From assembly GCA_040367435.1 (NCBI GenBank), contig BAABWY010000008.1, positions 1 to 64,000 on the forward strand: a stretch of DNA of 64,000 nucleotides. The letters run 5' to 3'. This DNA is from Hyphomicrobiales bacterium 4NK60-0047b. Its GTDB lineage: Bacteria; Pseudomonadota; Alphaproteobacteria; Rhizobiales; HXMU1428-3. Positions within the stretch are counted from its first letter, which is position 1; each line of letters begins with the position of its first letter. The notes beneath the pieces were generated by a model. The model saw nothing but the letters and a program-made list of their open reading frames with translations, did not search any database and was not told the DNA's origin. Shown here piece by piece: positions 9,718 to 19,084 of this stretch. The translations under genes and the position numbers were made by a program.

Positions 9718-10725
9718 TTAATCTTTCAAAACACTGCTGGTAAGCGTGTCGATAATATTTTTTAGAGTGACACCTCTTGTACGAGCATCAAATGTTAAGG
9801 CCATGCGGTGTTTCAATACGGGTTCGGCTAGTGCAACCACATCATCAAGAGAAGGAGCTAAACGCCCATCAATAAGGGCACGAGCGCGAACACCAAGAGA
9901 AAGAGCTTGGGCTGCTCGAGGTCCCGGCCCCCACGCGATCATCTCATTTACAATTGGTAATGCATCACTACCGCCGGGGCGTGCACTACGAACCAAATCT
10001 AAAATAGCTTCAACAATAGCTTCCCCTATCGGTAATTGGCGTACAAGATGTTGCATTGAGAGCAATTGCTCACCATCTACAATAGATTGTAAGTCTTGGT
10101 GCTCAGTACCAGTTGTTTGATAAAGGACTTTTCGTTCAGCTTCTTTATCGGGGTAATTGACATCAATTTGAGCCAAGAAACGGTCGAGTTGAGCTTCTGG
10201 AAGAGGATAAGTTCCCTCTTGCTCTAATGGGTTTTGCGTAGCAAGAACATGAAAAGGGCCGGGTAAGTCATAACCCGTACCTGCAACAGTAACGTGTTTT
10301 TCCTGCATGGCTTGTAAGAGAGCAGATTGTGTACGCGGACTGGCACGGTTAATCTCGTCAGCCATGAGAAGTTGTGTGAAAATAGGCCCTTTAATGAAAC
10401 GAAAAGAACGCTCACCAGTGCTTGATTGTTCAAGCACTTCAGCACCAACAATATCAGAGGGCATGAGATCGGGCGTAAATTGAACTCGTTTATTCGATAA
10501 GCCTAAAACTGTGCCTAATGTTTCAACAAGAAGTGTCTTAGCCAAACCCGGCACACCAATAAGCAGAGCATGACCACCACTTAAAATAGTTATTAAGCTC
10601 AAGTCAATAACGTCATCTTGTCCATAAATTTTAGACGAAGCCGCCGCTTTAATCTTATTGATTTTTGCGCTGGCCGCTTCCACCTCTTCGATGATTTTGT
10701 CACCGGTTTGACTGATATTGGTCAT
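9718..10725 (-). CDS. MoxR family AAA+ ATPase
   Basis: A 335-residue AAA+ ATPase of the MoxR family. Visible motifs are Walker A GVPGLAKT, Walker B LLMADEINRASP, sensor 1 in LATQNPLEQEGT, and the arginine-rich lid region after residue 200. MoxR proteins act as chaperone-like ATPases that mature metal-dependent or VWA-containing complexes. It is the first gene of the four-gene operon, with an intergenic region of about 190 nt upstream divergent to DUF1285 that should carry the promoters. It belongs to the general MoxR group and nothing ties it to methanol dehydrogenase. Confidence 0.93.
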   Translation of the reverse strand: MTNISQTGDKIIEEVEAASAKINKIKAAASSKIYGQDDVIDLSLITILSGGHALLIGVPGLAKTLLVETLGTVLGLSNKRVQFTPDLMPSDIVGAEVLEQSSTGERSFRFIKGPIFTQLLMADEINRASPRTQSALLQAMQEKHVTVAGTGYDLPGPFHVLATQNPLEQEGTYPLPEAQLDRFLAQIDVNYPDKEAERKVLYQTTGTEHQDLQSIVDGEQLLSMQHLVRQLPIGEAIVEAILDLVRSARPGGSDALPIVNEMIAWGPGPRAAQALSLGVRARALIDGRLAPSLDDVVALAEPVLKHRMALTFDARTRGVTLKNIIDTLTSSVLKD

Positions 10726-10913
10726 AAGATAAGTATACCGAGCCCTGTTTGAATTGAAAATAGCATATATGTAAGTATGATGTGATTAAACTATAACAAG
10801 AAACACACATTCTTGTGAGGCTAAACTTAAAATTTAAACGTGTTCAAGCTGAGGCAAATGCAATTAATGTTAATTAACTGTTTAAAATCAATAAAATAGA
10901 GGTTTTAGCTCCT

Positions 10914-11549
10914 ATGACCAAACATATGCAAGAGCAGGCCACCTTCGCAAATGGTGGCTTAGAGCAATTGGTTAAAAACTTAAAGTCAACTGACAATAGA
11001 GATGAAAAAACAAAAGCCTCAGGGGCACCGGTTCATTTATGGAACCCGGATTATTGTGGTGAGCTTGATTTAACCATAGAAGAAGATGGAAGCTGGGCTT
11101 ACAACAAAACACCGATAGGGCGCCTGAAACTAGTGAAACTCTTTGCTTCAGTTGTAAAAAAAGAAGAGGGAAAGTATTACCTTGTAACGCCTGTTGAAAA
11201 GATGGCCATCAAGGTAAAAGATGTGCCGTTTATTGCTATTGAAATGAATATCTCCAATCAAAAACAACAACAAATTATTAGCTTCACTACCAATGTTGGA
11301 GATCAGGTTGAAGCAAGTGCTGAAAATCCTCTACGGTTTCCAAAGCAATCAAATGAAGAGACACTAAAGCCTTATGTCAAAATTCGCCATGAAGGTGAAA
11401 ACATGCTGGAAGCCAAGTTAAGCCGTTCAGTATATTATGAACTTGCTAACCATATAGATACACACACTATTGAGGGAACAGAGTTTTTAGGAGTGTGGAG
11501 CCATGGAACATTTTTTACCATAGAAAAATCTGCAAACTGTCTTAAATAA
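10914..11549 (+). CDS. DUF1285 domain-containing protein
   Basis: A 211-residue soluble protein. The DUF1285 signature is clear: PVHLWNPDYCGELDLTI, then GSWAYNKTPIGRLKLVKLF, then KYYLVTPVEKMAIKVKDVPF. Its function is not established. It is the first gene of a conserved plus-strand cluster (DUF1285, CoA pyrophosphatase, DUF6111, cca) divergent from moxR. The GAGG site lies about 11 nt before the ATG, slightly long, and an ATG four codons later is an alternative start. Confidence 0.88.
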   Translation: MTKHMQEQATFANGGLEQLVKNLKSTDNRDEKTKASGAPVHLWNPDYCGELDLTIEEDGSWAYNKTPIGRLKLVKLFASVVKKEEGKYYLVTPVEKMAIKVKDVPFIAIEMNISNQKQQQIISFTTNVGDQVEASAENPLRFPKQSNEETLKPYVKIRHEGENMLEAKLSRSVYYELANHIDTHTIEGTEFLGVWSHGTFFTIEKSANCLK

Positions 11550-11623
11550 TGAAATAAAACCAGTGTGACCCATGCTATGAATATAAATGGGAAGCAAAAC
11601 AACAGATGGTGCCGTACATTTAA

Positions 11624-12232
11624 ATGCTAAATCTAAGTGAACAACTTGCACTTAAAACCATGGAATTGGATGAGGAAAATATCATCTCTCCTTATTCTAG
11701 AATTGATGAAAAAAATTTCAAAGGCTTTAAACCACCCGTAAAAGAAGCGGCAGTTCTTGTTCCTTTCTTAACAAGAGAAGAAAATCCCAGCCTAGTTTTG
11801 ACAAGACGAACTTTATCTCTTTCAAACCATAAAGGGCAAATCGCGTTTCCTGGTGGCAAAATTGATCTAGATGACCAAAGTCCAACTCATGCAGCAATAA
11901 GGGAAGCTAACGAAGAAATAGGCATCCGAGAAGCCCAAGTAAAAGTTCTGGGCAAACTCCCCCTCTATCAAACGGTTACAGGCTATAATATAACACCAAT
12001 AGTTGGCGAGTTATCTCCTCCTTTCATTTTCAAAAAAGCAATCGACGAAGTTGACGAAATTTTTGAATTGCCTTTTGAGTTCATGATGGATGTAAAAAAT
12101 TTCAAACGAGAGAGTATCATCTATGAAGGAGAGCGAAGAGAATTTTGGGCATTGCCCTTTAGAGACTATTACATCTGGGGAGCAACTGCTGCTATCTTGA
12201 GAGAACTAGCCGGACGCTTTGAAAAGCTATAA
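11624..12232 (+). CDS. CoA pyrophosphatase (Nudix family, NudL-like)
   Basis: A 202-residue Nudix enzyme of the CoA pyrophosphatase group, which cleaves CoA into phosphopantetheine and 3',5'-ADP. It has the family-specific upstream block LSNHKGQIAFPGGKID and a Nudix box ending REANEEIGI. It lies between DUF1285 and DUF6111, the usual position in Hyphomicrobiales. A start at ATG 11624 gives the family length; no strong ribosome site is visible, so it may be translated by coupling. Confidence 0.9.
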   Translation: MLNLSEQLALKTMELDEENIISPYSRIDEKNFKGFKPPVKEAAVLVPFLTREENPSLVLTRRTLSLSNHKGQIAFPGGKIDLDDQSPTHAAIREANEEIGIREAQVKVLGKLPLYQTVTGYNITPIVGELSPPFIFKKAIDEVDEIFELPFEFMMDVKNFKRESIIYEGERREFWALPFRDYYIWGATAAILRELAGRFEKL

Positions 12233-12284
12233 ATTAAAATGTACAATATGCCAACATAAACTATGTAAAAAAGCGAGGAATTGA

Positions 12285-12611
12285 ATGACACGTGTCATTG
12301 CTATCAATCTACTACTGATCTTTCTCCCACTCATTATTTATGGGGCCTATATCATTATAGATAAAAAGCCAGAAGATAAGGTTGCATTCTGGAAGCAAAT
12401 ACCATTGAAGCTTTTATTCTCCATTGGTTTTGCACTTATGCTTATTTTTTATGTCACGCAGATTACCTTTAACACTGGCGTGAAAGATGGGATTTACCAC
12501 CCAGCTATCGTGAAAGATGGCAAAGTTATCCCTGGCTATATCGAGCCGTTTAAAAAAGATCCACTTAAAGATAAGGCGTTAAATAAAGAACAGAAAGATA
12601 AAAAAAACTAA
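12285..12611 (+). CDS. DUF6111-like small membrane protein
   Basis: A 108-residue protein with two membrane helices (about residues 4-25 and 43-63) and a charged lysine-rich tail. Its size, topology and place between the CoA pyrophosphatase and cca match the DUF6111 family; that assignment is from memory and context. A GAGGAA site precedes the ATG. The function is unknown. Confidence 0.75.
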   Translation: MTRVIAINLLLIFLPLIIYGAYIIIDKKPEDKVAFWKQIPLKLLFSIGFALMLIFYVTQITFNTGVKDGIYHPAIVKDGKVIPGYIEPFKKDPLKDKALNKEQKDKKN

Positions 12612-12666
12612 TCAAGGCAAAGACAAAAAAGATTTATCTGAAAAAGAAATCTAACCCTGATTTTTC

Positions 12667-13947
12667 GTGAATGAGAAAGTTCAATTGACTAAAATCATTG
12701 AAAATAAACTACTCAAAGCTGATTGGTTAGAAACAAAAGAGCTTAAAAAGCTGTTTAAGGCGTTTCTAGTCAATGGAGATGAGGTAAAGATTGTTGGCGG
12801 AGCCCCAAGAAACCATCTCTTAGGGAAAACCGTTGAAGACATAGACCTCGCAACGATTTTTACCCCTGAAGAAGTCATCTCAAAAGCAAAGCGTGCAGAT
12901 ATAAAATATATTCCAACGGGGATAGAGCACGGTACAGTAACATTATTAATCAATGACACCCCCTTTGAAATGACAACCCTTAGGGCAGATGTCAAAACAG
13001 ATGGTCGCCACGCTAGAGTTGAGTTTGGCACAAGTTGGCTTGAAGACGCTAAACGAAGAGATTTCACTATTAACGCCCTCTATGTGTTAGAGGACGGGAC
13101 GATTGAAGATCCCCTTGGGACTGGCCTATCTGATATCAAAACTCAGACTGTACGCTTTATCGGAAAAGCAAAAAACAGAATTAGGGAAGATTTCTTACGA
13201 AGTCTCAGATATTACCGTTTTGCTGCCCATTACACAAAGCCCCCCTATGATCCTCTAGCCATTAGCGCAACCATTAATCTAAAAGAGGGTTTAAGAGTAC
13301 TCTCAGCTGAACGGATCAAATCCGAGCTATTCAAAATATTGAGCGCACCTGAGCCAGTGGAAGTCGTCACTGAGCTCTATCAAAATGGCATATTAACAGC
13401 ACTACTTGGCACAGCACCAAACATTCGTGCCTTTTTTAAACTCGTGGAGTTGGAAAAAAAATTAAATGAAAAAGCTGACGCAGCATTAAGGCTAGCGGTT
13501 CTTTCAACTTGGCATAAAGGAGATGTTGAACGGCTAACGAAACGTTTCAAATTATCAAAAATTGAAACGAAAAAAATTGAACTAAAAGTAAAAACTGATT
13601 TAGAGAAAAACTCACTTATCACTTCGCTTGACCTTACTGAACCTGAGGGTCGGTTTCTCTCTAATAAATATCACTTTATCTTTGGCAAAGCCGACTATTC
13701 CGCACTCTTAAAAGTCCTTTATGCATTGGGGCATTGCTCTATTAAACTGAATACACTGGTTGAAAAAATAAAATTGACTGAGGGGTATGAAACAAAAGAA
13801 TTTCCTATTAAGGGAGCTGACCTTATCAAAAGAGGGATTTCACCAGGCCCTGAAGTTGGAAAAATTCTAGAACGATTAACAATGGCATGGTTGAAGTCCG
13901 ATAGGGAACCATCTAAAGAAGAATTGCTGGATTTGGTCGAAGTTTAA
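12667..13947 (+). CDS. cca: CCA tRNA nucleotidyltransferase
   Basis: A 426-residue class II nucleotidyltransferase that adds or repairs the 3' CCA end of tRNAs. Motifs: GGAPRNHLLG, then the metal-binding DIDLAT (DxD), RRDFTINALY, and EDFLRSLRYYRFAA. The C-terminal half is the helical tRNA-binding region. The start is GTG at 12667 with no clear ribosome site and no in-frame ATG near the domain start. It closes the DUF1285 cluster. Confidence 0.93.
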   Translation: MNEKVQLTKIIENKLLKADWLETKELKKLFKAFLVNGDEVKIVGGAPRNHLLGKTVEDIDLATIFTPEEVISKAKRADIKYIPTGIEHGTVTLLINDTPFEMTTLRADVKTDGRHARVEFGTSWLEDAKRRDFTINALYVLEDGTIEDPLGTGLSDIKTQTVRFIGKAKNRIREDFLRSLRYYRFAAHYTKPPYDPLAISATINLKEGLRVLSAERIKSELFKILSAPEPVEVVTELYQNGILTALLGTAPNIRAFFKLVELEKKLNEKADAALRLAVLSTWHKGDVERLTKRFKLSKIETKKIELKVKTDLEKNSLITSLDLTEPEGRFLSNKYHFIFGKADYSALLKVLYALGHCSIKLNTLVEKIKLTEGYETKEFPIKGADLIKRGISPGPEVGKILERLTMAWLKSDREPSKEELLDLVEV

Positions 13948-13966
13948 AGGAGAGGCTTCCTATCAC

Positions 13967-14413
13967 TTAAGAAGCTTTGGCTTTTGCTGTTGAATTACTA
14001 GCATCAATCACCGCCCGAACAAATCCAAGAAGACTGTCAGACGTCATTTTTTCGGGGTGAAATTGAGCAGAAGTTCCATAACGGCGTAATTCATTTTCAG
14101 AAACAGCACCACCCACAAAAGACATATTCCAATTACTGAACAAACGCTCAGAAATAGGTTCAACTTCAAGCAGTACAATATCGGAATGGCGGGTATCATT
14201 GGCAACTTTACAAAAAATTCTTGTAATGGCCTTTCGGTCACCTTCAAGAACTTGTGCAAAATAACTGTAGTTAAAGATCAAAGCACCAGAAACTCCAAGC
14301 GGCGGGTTATTGCGCTGAGAGGCAAGCAAAATAGATTTGAGCTCTTGCTGTAACGAGCCTTCCTGAGACTGTACAGCATTAACGCTATAATAAATTAGCC
14401 TTGAAAGATACAT
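13967..14413 (-). CDS. BLUF domain blue-light sensor protein
   Basis: A short BLUF flavoprotein of 148 residues that senses blue light through FAD. From the chosen start, the photocycle residues line up as Y8 (YYS), N36 (RNNPPLGVSG), Q54 (FAQVLEG), W95 and M97 (NWNMSF). There is no attached output domain, so it should signal by protein-protein contact. The ATG at 14413 is preferred because GGAG lies about 10 nt upstream; the longer reading would need a TTG start. It is a single gene converging with cca. A TTAA-N7-TTAA sequence lies about 110 nt upstream. Confidence 0.9.
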   Translation of the reverse strand: MYLSRLIYYSVNAVQSQEGSLQQELKSILLASQRNNPPLGVSGALIFNYSYFAQVLEGDRKAITRIFCKVANDTRHSDIVLLEVEPISERLFSNWNMSFVGGAVSENELRRYGTSAQFHPEKMTSDSLLGFVRAVIDASNSTAKAKAS

Positions 14414-14522
14414 TGGCACAAAGCTCCGCTTACTTAAAACAATCAAAAAACAGTATGTTACAAACAGCCTTAAATTTGATTGAATAAGATTAAGATCAAC
14501 TTATTATAATGAGGTTACCTGA

Positions 14523-14537
14523 TTAATTTTGGCTTAA
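14523..14537. promoter_or_regulatory. Possible CtrA box (TTAA-N7-TTAA) upstream of the BLUF gene
   Basis: An exact TTAA, seven bases, TTAA sequence lies in the intergenic stretch upstream of the BLUF gene. This is the full consensus of the alphaproteobacterial cell-cycle regulator CtrA. The region is AT-rich and one or two chance matches are expected across the window's intergenic DNA, so support is weak. Confidence 0.25.
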
Positions 14538-14664
14538 TACAAGGTTAGACAAGCCAAATAAGTGGTTTTATGTACTGTTTGGCTGCTAAAAATCGTGTAT
14601 TTCTGCCCAGTACTAAGCTCTAAACACTCAAATTCAGTATTGAATGCCCACTCAAAACCAAAAT

Positions 14665-15195
14665 TTAAATCATTTCTTGCAGTTTAGTCACCGTTCTCCA
14701 ATTACGGGCAGTTGCCGAGACACCCAACAACTTCTCAGCTTTCGCAGCAAGTTTAGAACGTCCAAATCCATCAGGGGCATATAAATAAAAAACATTATCA
14801 ACCAATGCCCATTGCTCTGAAGCAATCTTCAATTCATTTATTTTCTCTTCTTCTGGAGCTAATGCTGGTTCAGTTAAAAAATAAAAATGCAATATCTTTT
14901 CTGAAAGCTCTTCTTTCGGAAATGGACAAGTCTCAATCGAGCGGATGAAGTCTGTTGCTTTCAAAACAATGATCTGTGGAGCAAAGCCATGTGTATCTGA
15001 TATGGCTTTGCTCAATTTTTTAGAAAAGATTTGTGGTCTTAGTCCAGATGCAGAAAAAACAGCATTCCCGCTTTGTATGTAGGTTTCAATATCAGAAGAA
15101 CCAAGTTCGGCCAGAAGAGATTTTAAATCTGCCATAGGCAGTTTATTCTTCCCCCCAACATTAATCCCGCGAAGCAATAAAACCCATCTGGACAT
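14665..15195 (-). CDS. DUF1697 domain-containing protein
   Basis: A 176-residue DUF1697 protein. The family start RWVLLLRGINVGGKNKLPM is plain, followed by YIQSGNAVF and the C-terminal SKLAAKAEKLLGVSATARNWRTV. The function is unknown. An AAAGG site precedes the ATG. It lies 19 nt downstream of the MTA phosphorylase gene on the same strand, so the two are probably co-transcribed. Confidence 0.9.
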   Translation of the reverse strand: MSRWVLLLRGINVGGKNKLPMADLKSLLAELGSSDIETYIQSGNAVFSASGLRPQIFSKKLSKAISDTHGFAPQIIVLKATDFIRSIETCPFPKEELSEKILHFYFLTEPALAPEEEKINELKIASEQWALVDNVFYLYAPDGFGRSKLAAKAEKLLGVSATARNWRTVTKLQEMI

Positions 15196-15214
15196 GAAAA
15201 CCAGCCTTTAAATT

Positions 15215-16087
15215 TTACCCGAGTACTCTTCCAGCAACAGCATCCAATTTAGCCATTACATCCGCATCACGTTGATCTGGCGGAGTGATGATAGCAACAT
15301 CCAGAGCAGTATCAGCCCCGACAGGACATTTGGGATGCTCACGCGGGAAATCTTTAGCCAATTGAAGAACAAGTTGTTTGGCTCGCGACGCATTATCTTG
15401 TAACACGCGAATAATTTCTGCCACATCCACATGTTCGTGGTCTTCATGCCAGCAATCATAATCAGTCACCATAGCAAGGCTCGTATAACAAATCTCAGCT
15501 TCACGGGCGAGTTTGGCTTCAGGCATATTAGTCATGCCAATGACCGAGCATCCCCAAGAGCGATACAGTTCACTCTCAGCTCTTGTTGAGAATTGCGGGC
15601 CTTCCATAGCCAAATAAGTCCCCCCTCGCGTAATAGCAAGCGAATGTGTCTTTGCAGCCGCTTCGACAGCATCAGCAAGGAGCGGGCTAGTGGGATCTCC
15701 CATTGCAACATGGGCAACACATCCAGGACCAAAAAAGCTTTTCTCGCGAGCAAAAGTCCGGTCAATGAATTGATCAACCAAAACAAAGTGCCCAGGCGGG
15801 TAATCTTCCTTTAAAGAGCCGCATGCCGAAACAGAAACAAGATCCGTAACCCCAGCTCTCTTAAGCACATCTATATTTGCCCGGTAATTAATACTGGAAG
15901 GAGACTGTTCATGTCCTCTGCCGTGGCGAGGCAAAAATCTAACTGGCAAGCCTTCAATTTCACCAAATAAAATAGCATCTGAAGGTTTCCCCCAAGGGCT
16001 GTCTATCTGCCTCCACTCCGCATTGGTAATCTCTTCAAGTTCATAAATACCACTACCGCCAACAATGCCTAAAACTGATTGGGTCAT
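15215..16087 (-). CDS. mtnP: S-methyl-5'-thioadenosine phosphorylase
   Basis: A 290-residue phosphorylase that splits methylthioadenosine into adenine and 5-methylthioribose-1-phosphate. Motifs: GIVGGSGIYEL (phosphate site), SACGSLKEDYPPGHFVLVDQ, and GGTYLAMEGPQFSTRAES with GMTNMPEA for purine and sugar binding. The start at 16087 gives the family N terminus; the open frame runs about 49 codons further upstream only because it crosses a repeat hairpin. Together with mtnA and the class II aldolase at 23-25 kb it supplies the first step of an MTA disposal route, and its adenine product can be salvaged by the nearby apt product. Confidence 0.94.
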   Translation of the reverse strand: MTQSVLGIVGGSGIYELEEITNAEWRQIDSPWGKPSDAILFGEIEGLPVRFLPRHGRGHEQSPSSINYRANIDVLKRAGVTDLVSVSACGSLKEDYPPGHFVLVDQFIDRTFAREKSFFGPGCVAHVAMGDPTSPLLADAVEAAAKTHSLAITRGGTYLAMEGPQFSTRAESELYRSWGCSVIGMTNMPEAKLAREAEICYTSLAMVTDYDCWHEDHEHVDVAEIIRVLQDNASRAKQLVLQLAKDFPREHPKCPVGADTALDVAIITPPDQRDADVMAKLDAVAGRVLG

Positions 16088-16153
16088 AAACCTCATCCCT
16101 ATTTTTAAAAATTTTAATGCTCTCCTCCCAAGAGTGAATTGGGTTTTATGATA

Positions 16154-16216
16154 GCGCGGATGCTTCTTGCAGATGCTTTGTGGGCATCTAAAACAAAGAG
16201 AAGGCATCTGAAGCGC
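16154..16216. repeat. Nested hairpin repeat: one copy inside the loop of another
   Basis: A 63-bp element. The outer unit has GCGC/GCGC and GGATGC/GCATCT stems extended by TTCTT and AGAA arms. Its loop holds a second unit with GATGC, TTTGTGG loop and GCATC. The arrangement looks like one copy inserted in the loop of another. It lies upstream of the MTA phosphorylase gene. The rest of the 308-nt gap holds AT-rich sequence and the pet terminator. Confidence 0.85.
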
Positions 16217-16312
16217 ATCAATGAAGGATCGCAAAACAAAAAACTAATAAAACCAAAACATAAAAATCGATAAGGCGTCTATAAATATTTTTTAAATAAA
16301 TAAGACAATAAA

Positions 16313-16353
16313 AAAAAGCCGGCTCAACAAGTGAACCGGCTTTTAAATTTATC
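16313..16353 (-). terminator. Rho-independent terminator of the petABC operon
   Basis: Read on the minus strand, AAAAGCCGG and CCGGCTTTT form the stem, with a loop of about 12 nt and a run of eight T. It lies about 45 nt past the petC stop codon. The stem is flanked by A and T runs, so it could also act on the other strand. Confidence 0.85.
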
Positions 16354-16395
16354 TTGTGAGATTGAAAATCTCACTAAATCATTAGTGCTTCATAT

Positions 16396-17301
16396 CTAAT
16401 GCTTTAAGCGAGCCCAAACAGATTTTTTAGCAAGGAACAACAGAAGCGCAAAGATCAATAGATAGATCTGAACGCGCTTGCCCAAGTTCTTACGTGCATT
16501 CAAATGAGGCTCTGAAGCCCACGCCATAAAGGCTGTCACGTCTTTAGCGTGTTGCTCTGCAGTGGTAGCTGTACCATCGGTATATTCAACAGCATCATCA
16601 GTAAGAGGGTTTGCCATCGCAATTTGATGACCTGGGAAGTACTTATTATAGTTCATCCCATCACCCATAACCTCACCTTTAGGTGCTGTGCCATAGCCTG
16701 TCAGCAAGGCATAGATATAGTCTGAGCCTTTTTCTTCATAAGCTGTCACCATGTCATAAGCCCACCAATAAGGCTCTGTATACCATGGCACATGGCGGTG
16801 AATGGTTCTCGCCTTTGCAAGAACTGAGAAGTCAGGTGGGTAAGCACCATTATTCGCAGACCGAGCTTCGGTTTCGTTCTTAAATGGACCTTGGAAACGA
16901 TCTGACAATTTGCCAGGACGTTCTTTTGGCTCACCATCTTCATCAACACCATCAATCACAGTCGCTTCTTTAGCAATCGCTAAAGCCTGCTCCTTAGAAA
17001 ATTCAGGACCACCCTTTTGTACAAGGTTACGGTAAGAAAGTAGTTTCAAACCATGACATGAAGCGCAAACTTCTTTGTAAACACCAAAGCCGCGTTGCAA
17101 TTGAGCTTTATCATATTGGCCATTAAAGCCACCAAAGCTCCACTCCTGTCGCTTAACTTCAGGACCAGCACCGCCAGCAGCCATAGCTGAACCAGCAAAA
17201 AGCACCGTTCCAACAATGATAGCAGTTAGTAAAGAAATTAGTTTCCATGTATTCTTTAGAAATGCATTCTTTAGAAATGTGTTCTTTAGAATAGAATTCA
17301 T
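16396..17301 (-). CDS. petC: Cytochrome c1 of the bc1 complex
   Basis: A 301-residue cytochrome c1. A signal peptide ends near AMAAG (about residue 42). The heme motif CASCH lies near residue 80, the axial methionine is in HQIAMANPL, and a C-terminal anchor helix (about 275-295) is followed by a basic tail. It carries electrons from the Rieske protein to cytochrome c in the periplasm. The gene overlaps petB by 4 nt. The signal-peptide n-region contains three copies of a 15-bp repeat (LKNxF at residues 5-19), giving a longer charged start than usual; a later start is possible. Confidence 0.95.
   Translation of the reverse strand: MNSILKNTFLKNAFLKNTWKLISLLTAIIVGTVLFAGSAMAAGGAGPEVKRQEWSFGGFNGQYDKAQLQRGFGVYKEVCASCHGLKLLSYRNLVQKGGPEFSKEQALAIAKEATVIDGVDEDGEPKERPGKLSDRFQGPFKNETEARSANNGAYPPDFSVLAKARTIHRHVPWYTEPYWWAYDMVTAYEEKGSDYIYALLTGYGTAPKGEVMGDGMNYNKYFPGHQIAMANPLTDDAVEYTDGTATTAEQHAKDVTAFMAWASEPHLNARKNLGKRVQIYLLIFALLLFLAKKSVWARLKH
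17251..17291 (-). repeat. 15-bp tandem repeat, about 2.8 copies, in the petC signal peptide
   Basis: On the plus strand ATTCTTTAGAAATGC is followed by ATTCTTTAGAAATGT and then GTTCTTTAGAATAG. Read on the coding strand, it adds five-residue units with lysine to the n-region of cytochrome c1. It is in frame and probably neutral; copy number could vary between strains. Confidence 0.85.
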
Positions 17302-18545
17302 GATGAAGCTCCTTCTTTACCAGATTTGCCTTCAACAGCCTCTGTAATGCTGTCTGGCAATTCTTTTGGTGTCTCGATCAAACCAATCACGGGCATAATG
17401 ACGATAAAGAAAATAAAGTAGTATGCAGTGAAAAGCTGACTAGCAAGAAGGAAGTATCCTTCAGGTGCCTTCGCTCCCAAATAACCAAGAGCTAAGCAAG
17501 TGATCACAAATAACCAGAAGAACGGCATAAATAAAGGACGTTTGCTCACTGATTTGATTTTAGATGTATCAAGCCATGGAATAACAAACAGAACAACAAT
17601 CGCTGCAACCATAGCAATCACACCAAACAACTTGTCAGGAATAGCCCGCAAAATGGCGTAGAACGGTAAGAAATACCATTCAGGCACGATGTGAGGTGGT
17701 GTTTGTAGGGGGTTAGCCTCAATGAAGTTGTCTGAGTGACCTAGATAGTTAGGCGCATAAAACACAAACCAAGAGAACAGAAGCATAAACACAACAACCA
17801 TAAACCCGTCTTTAATCACGTAGAACGGGAAGAAAGGAATTGTATCTGATTTTGTTTTCACTTCAATACCAGTTGGGTTGTTAGAGCCAACAACGTGCAA
17901 AGCCCAAATATGCAAACCAACAAGGGCTGCAATAATGAATGGGAACAAGTAGTGAAGGCTGAATAAGCGGTTCAAAGTTGGATCACCAACAGAATAACCA
18001 CCCCAAATCCATTGAGTGATGCTCTCACCAACAATCGGAATTGCTGTAAAGAGGTTTGTAATCACAGTCACCGCCCAGAAGCTCATTTGGCCCCAAACAA
18101 GTGAATAGCCCATAAACGCCGTGATAATCATCAGAAGAAGAATAACCACACCAAAGATCCAGATAATCTCACGTGGAGATTTGTATGATCCATAGTAAAG
18201 GCCACGGAATAAGTGAATATAAGCTGCTGCAAAGAACATAGAGGCACCAACCGCATGTGTATAACGGATAAGGTCACCCCAGTTAACATCGCGCATTAAA
18301 TGCTCAACAGAAGCAAATGCATGGTCACCATGTGGAACGAAGTGCATGGCAATCACGATACCAGTGATGATTTGAGCCATTAGGCAGAATGTAAGAATAC
18401 CACCAAAAGTCCAAAGGTAGTTCAGGTTCCGCGGTGTTGGGAACACAATAAATGAATCATACATCAACCGTATGATAGGTAAACGTTCATCAAGCCAACG
18501 CGTAAAGCCGTTGGAGGGAACGTAGCTTGAGCTATGATCAGACAT
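17298..18545 (-). CDS. petB: Cytochrome b of the bc1 complex
   Basis: A 415-residue, eight-helix cytochrome b. Heme ligands are the paired histidines in the second and fourth helices ([20 protein letters not shown] and LHYLFPFI...[10 protein letters not shown]). The quinol-oxidation site shows [13 protein letters not shown]. It lies 8 nt after petA and overlaps petC by 4 nt, forming the standard operon petA-petB-petC. It is encoded as full-length cytochrome b, not split as in b6f complexes. Confidence 0.97.
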   Translation of the reverse strand: MSDHSSSYVPSNGFTRWLDERLPIIRLMYDSFIVFPTPRNLNYLWTFGGILTFCLMAQIITGIVIAMHFVPHGDHAFASVEHLMRDVNWGDLIRYTHAVGASMFFAAAYIHLFRGLYYGSYKSPREIIWIFGVVILLLMIITAFMGYSLVWGQMSFWAVTVITNLFTAIPIVGESITQWIWGGYSVGDPTLNRLFSLHYLFPFIIAALVGLHIWALHVVGSNNPTGIEVKTKSDTIPFFPFYVIKDGFMVVVFMLLFSWFVFYAPNYLGHSDNFIEANPLQTPPHIVPEWYFLPFYAILRAIPDKLFGVIAMVAAIVVLFVIPWLDTSKIKSVSKRPLFMPFFWLFVITCLALGYLGAKAPEGYFLLASQLFTAYYFIFFIVIMPVIGLIETPKELPDSITEAVEGKSGKEGASS

Positions 18546-18553
18546 GTTTGCTC

Positions 18554-19084
18554 CTAACCAATTTTAATTTTCGTATCTGAAATAAAGGCATAAGGCGGCA
18601 CTTCGAGGTTAGTCGGTGCAGGGCCTTTGCGAATACGTCCAGATGTGTCGTAGTGAGAGCCGTGGCATGGGCAGAACCAGCCACCAAAATCGCCTTGCAC
18701 ATCACCTGTAGATTGTCCACGTGGGATACAACCCAAATGCGTACAAATGCCAATCAACACAAGCCATTCAGGCTTTTGTGCACGTTCGCCATCAACTTGC
18801 GGGTCACGCATATCGGTCGTATCAGCAGAAACAGCTTCTTTAATTTCCTCAGCTGTTCGTTTGCGAATAAAAATAGGTTTACCGCGCCACATAACAGTCA
18901 CGGCTTGCCCCTCTTTAATCGGGCTCAAATCAACTTCAATCGAAGCCAGAGCTTTGGCTGAAGCATCAGGGTTCATTTGGTCAACAAGTGGCCAAAGGGC
19001 ACCCGCAGCGCCAACAGCAGCAAAAGAACCGGCAGCGACCATCAAAAAATCCCGACGGCCTTCATCATTATGGTCTGAAGACAA
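18554..19084 (-). CDS. petA: Ubiquinol-cytochrome c reductase Rieske iron-sulfur subunit
   Basis: A 176-residue Rieske protein. The N terminus has a twin-arginine motif (GRRDFLMVA) and a membrane helix. The 2Fe-2S ligands are in CTHLGC (C114, H116) and CPCHGS (C138, H141), with C119 and C140 forming the disulfide. The start codon appears to be TTG at 19082-19084, since a strong AGGGAGG site sits 4 nt before it and no in-frame ATG fits the family N terminus. It is the first gene of the operon, so its promoter lies in the gap above it. Confidence 0.95.
   Translation of the reverse strand: MSSDHNDEGRRDFLMVAAGSFAAVGAAGALWPLVDQMNPDASAKALASIEVDLSPIKEGQAVTVMWRGKPIFIRKRTAEEIKEAVSADTTDMRDPQVDGERAQKPEWLVLIGICTHLGCIPRGQSTGDVQGDFGGWFCPCHGSHYDTSGRIRKGPAPTNLEVPPYAFISDTKIKIG

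Noticed and set aside
9718-10725. Methanol dehydrogenase maturation role for the MoxR ATPase
   Set aside because: No methanol dehydrogenase genes are nearby; the operon is the general MoxR/DUF58/DUF4159 type.
14523-14537. Firm CtrA regulation of the BLUF gene
   Set aside because: A single consensus match in AT-rich intergenic DNA is expected by chance; listed only at low confidence.
16088-16234. Extended N-terminus of the MTA phosphorylase frame
   Set aside because: These 49 codons are translation through the nested hairpin repeat; the family N-terminus starts at 16087.
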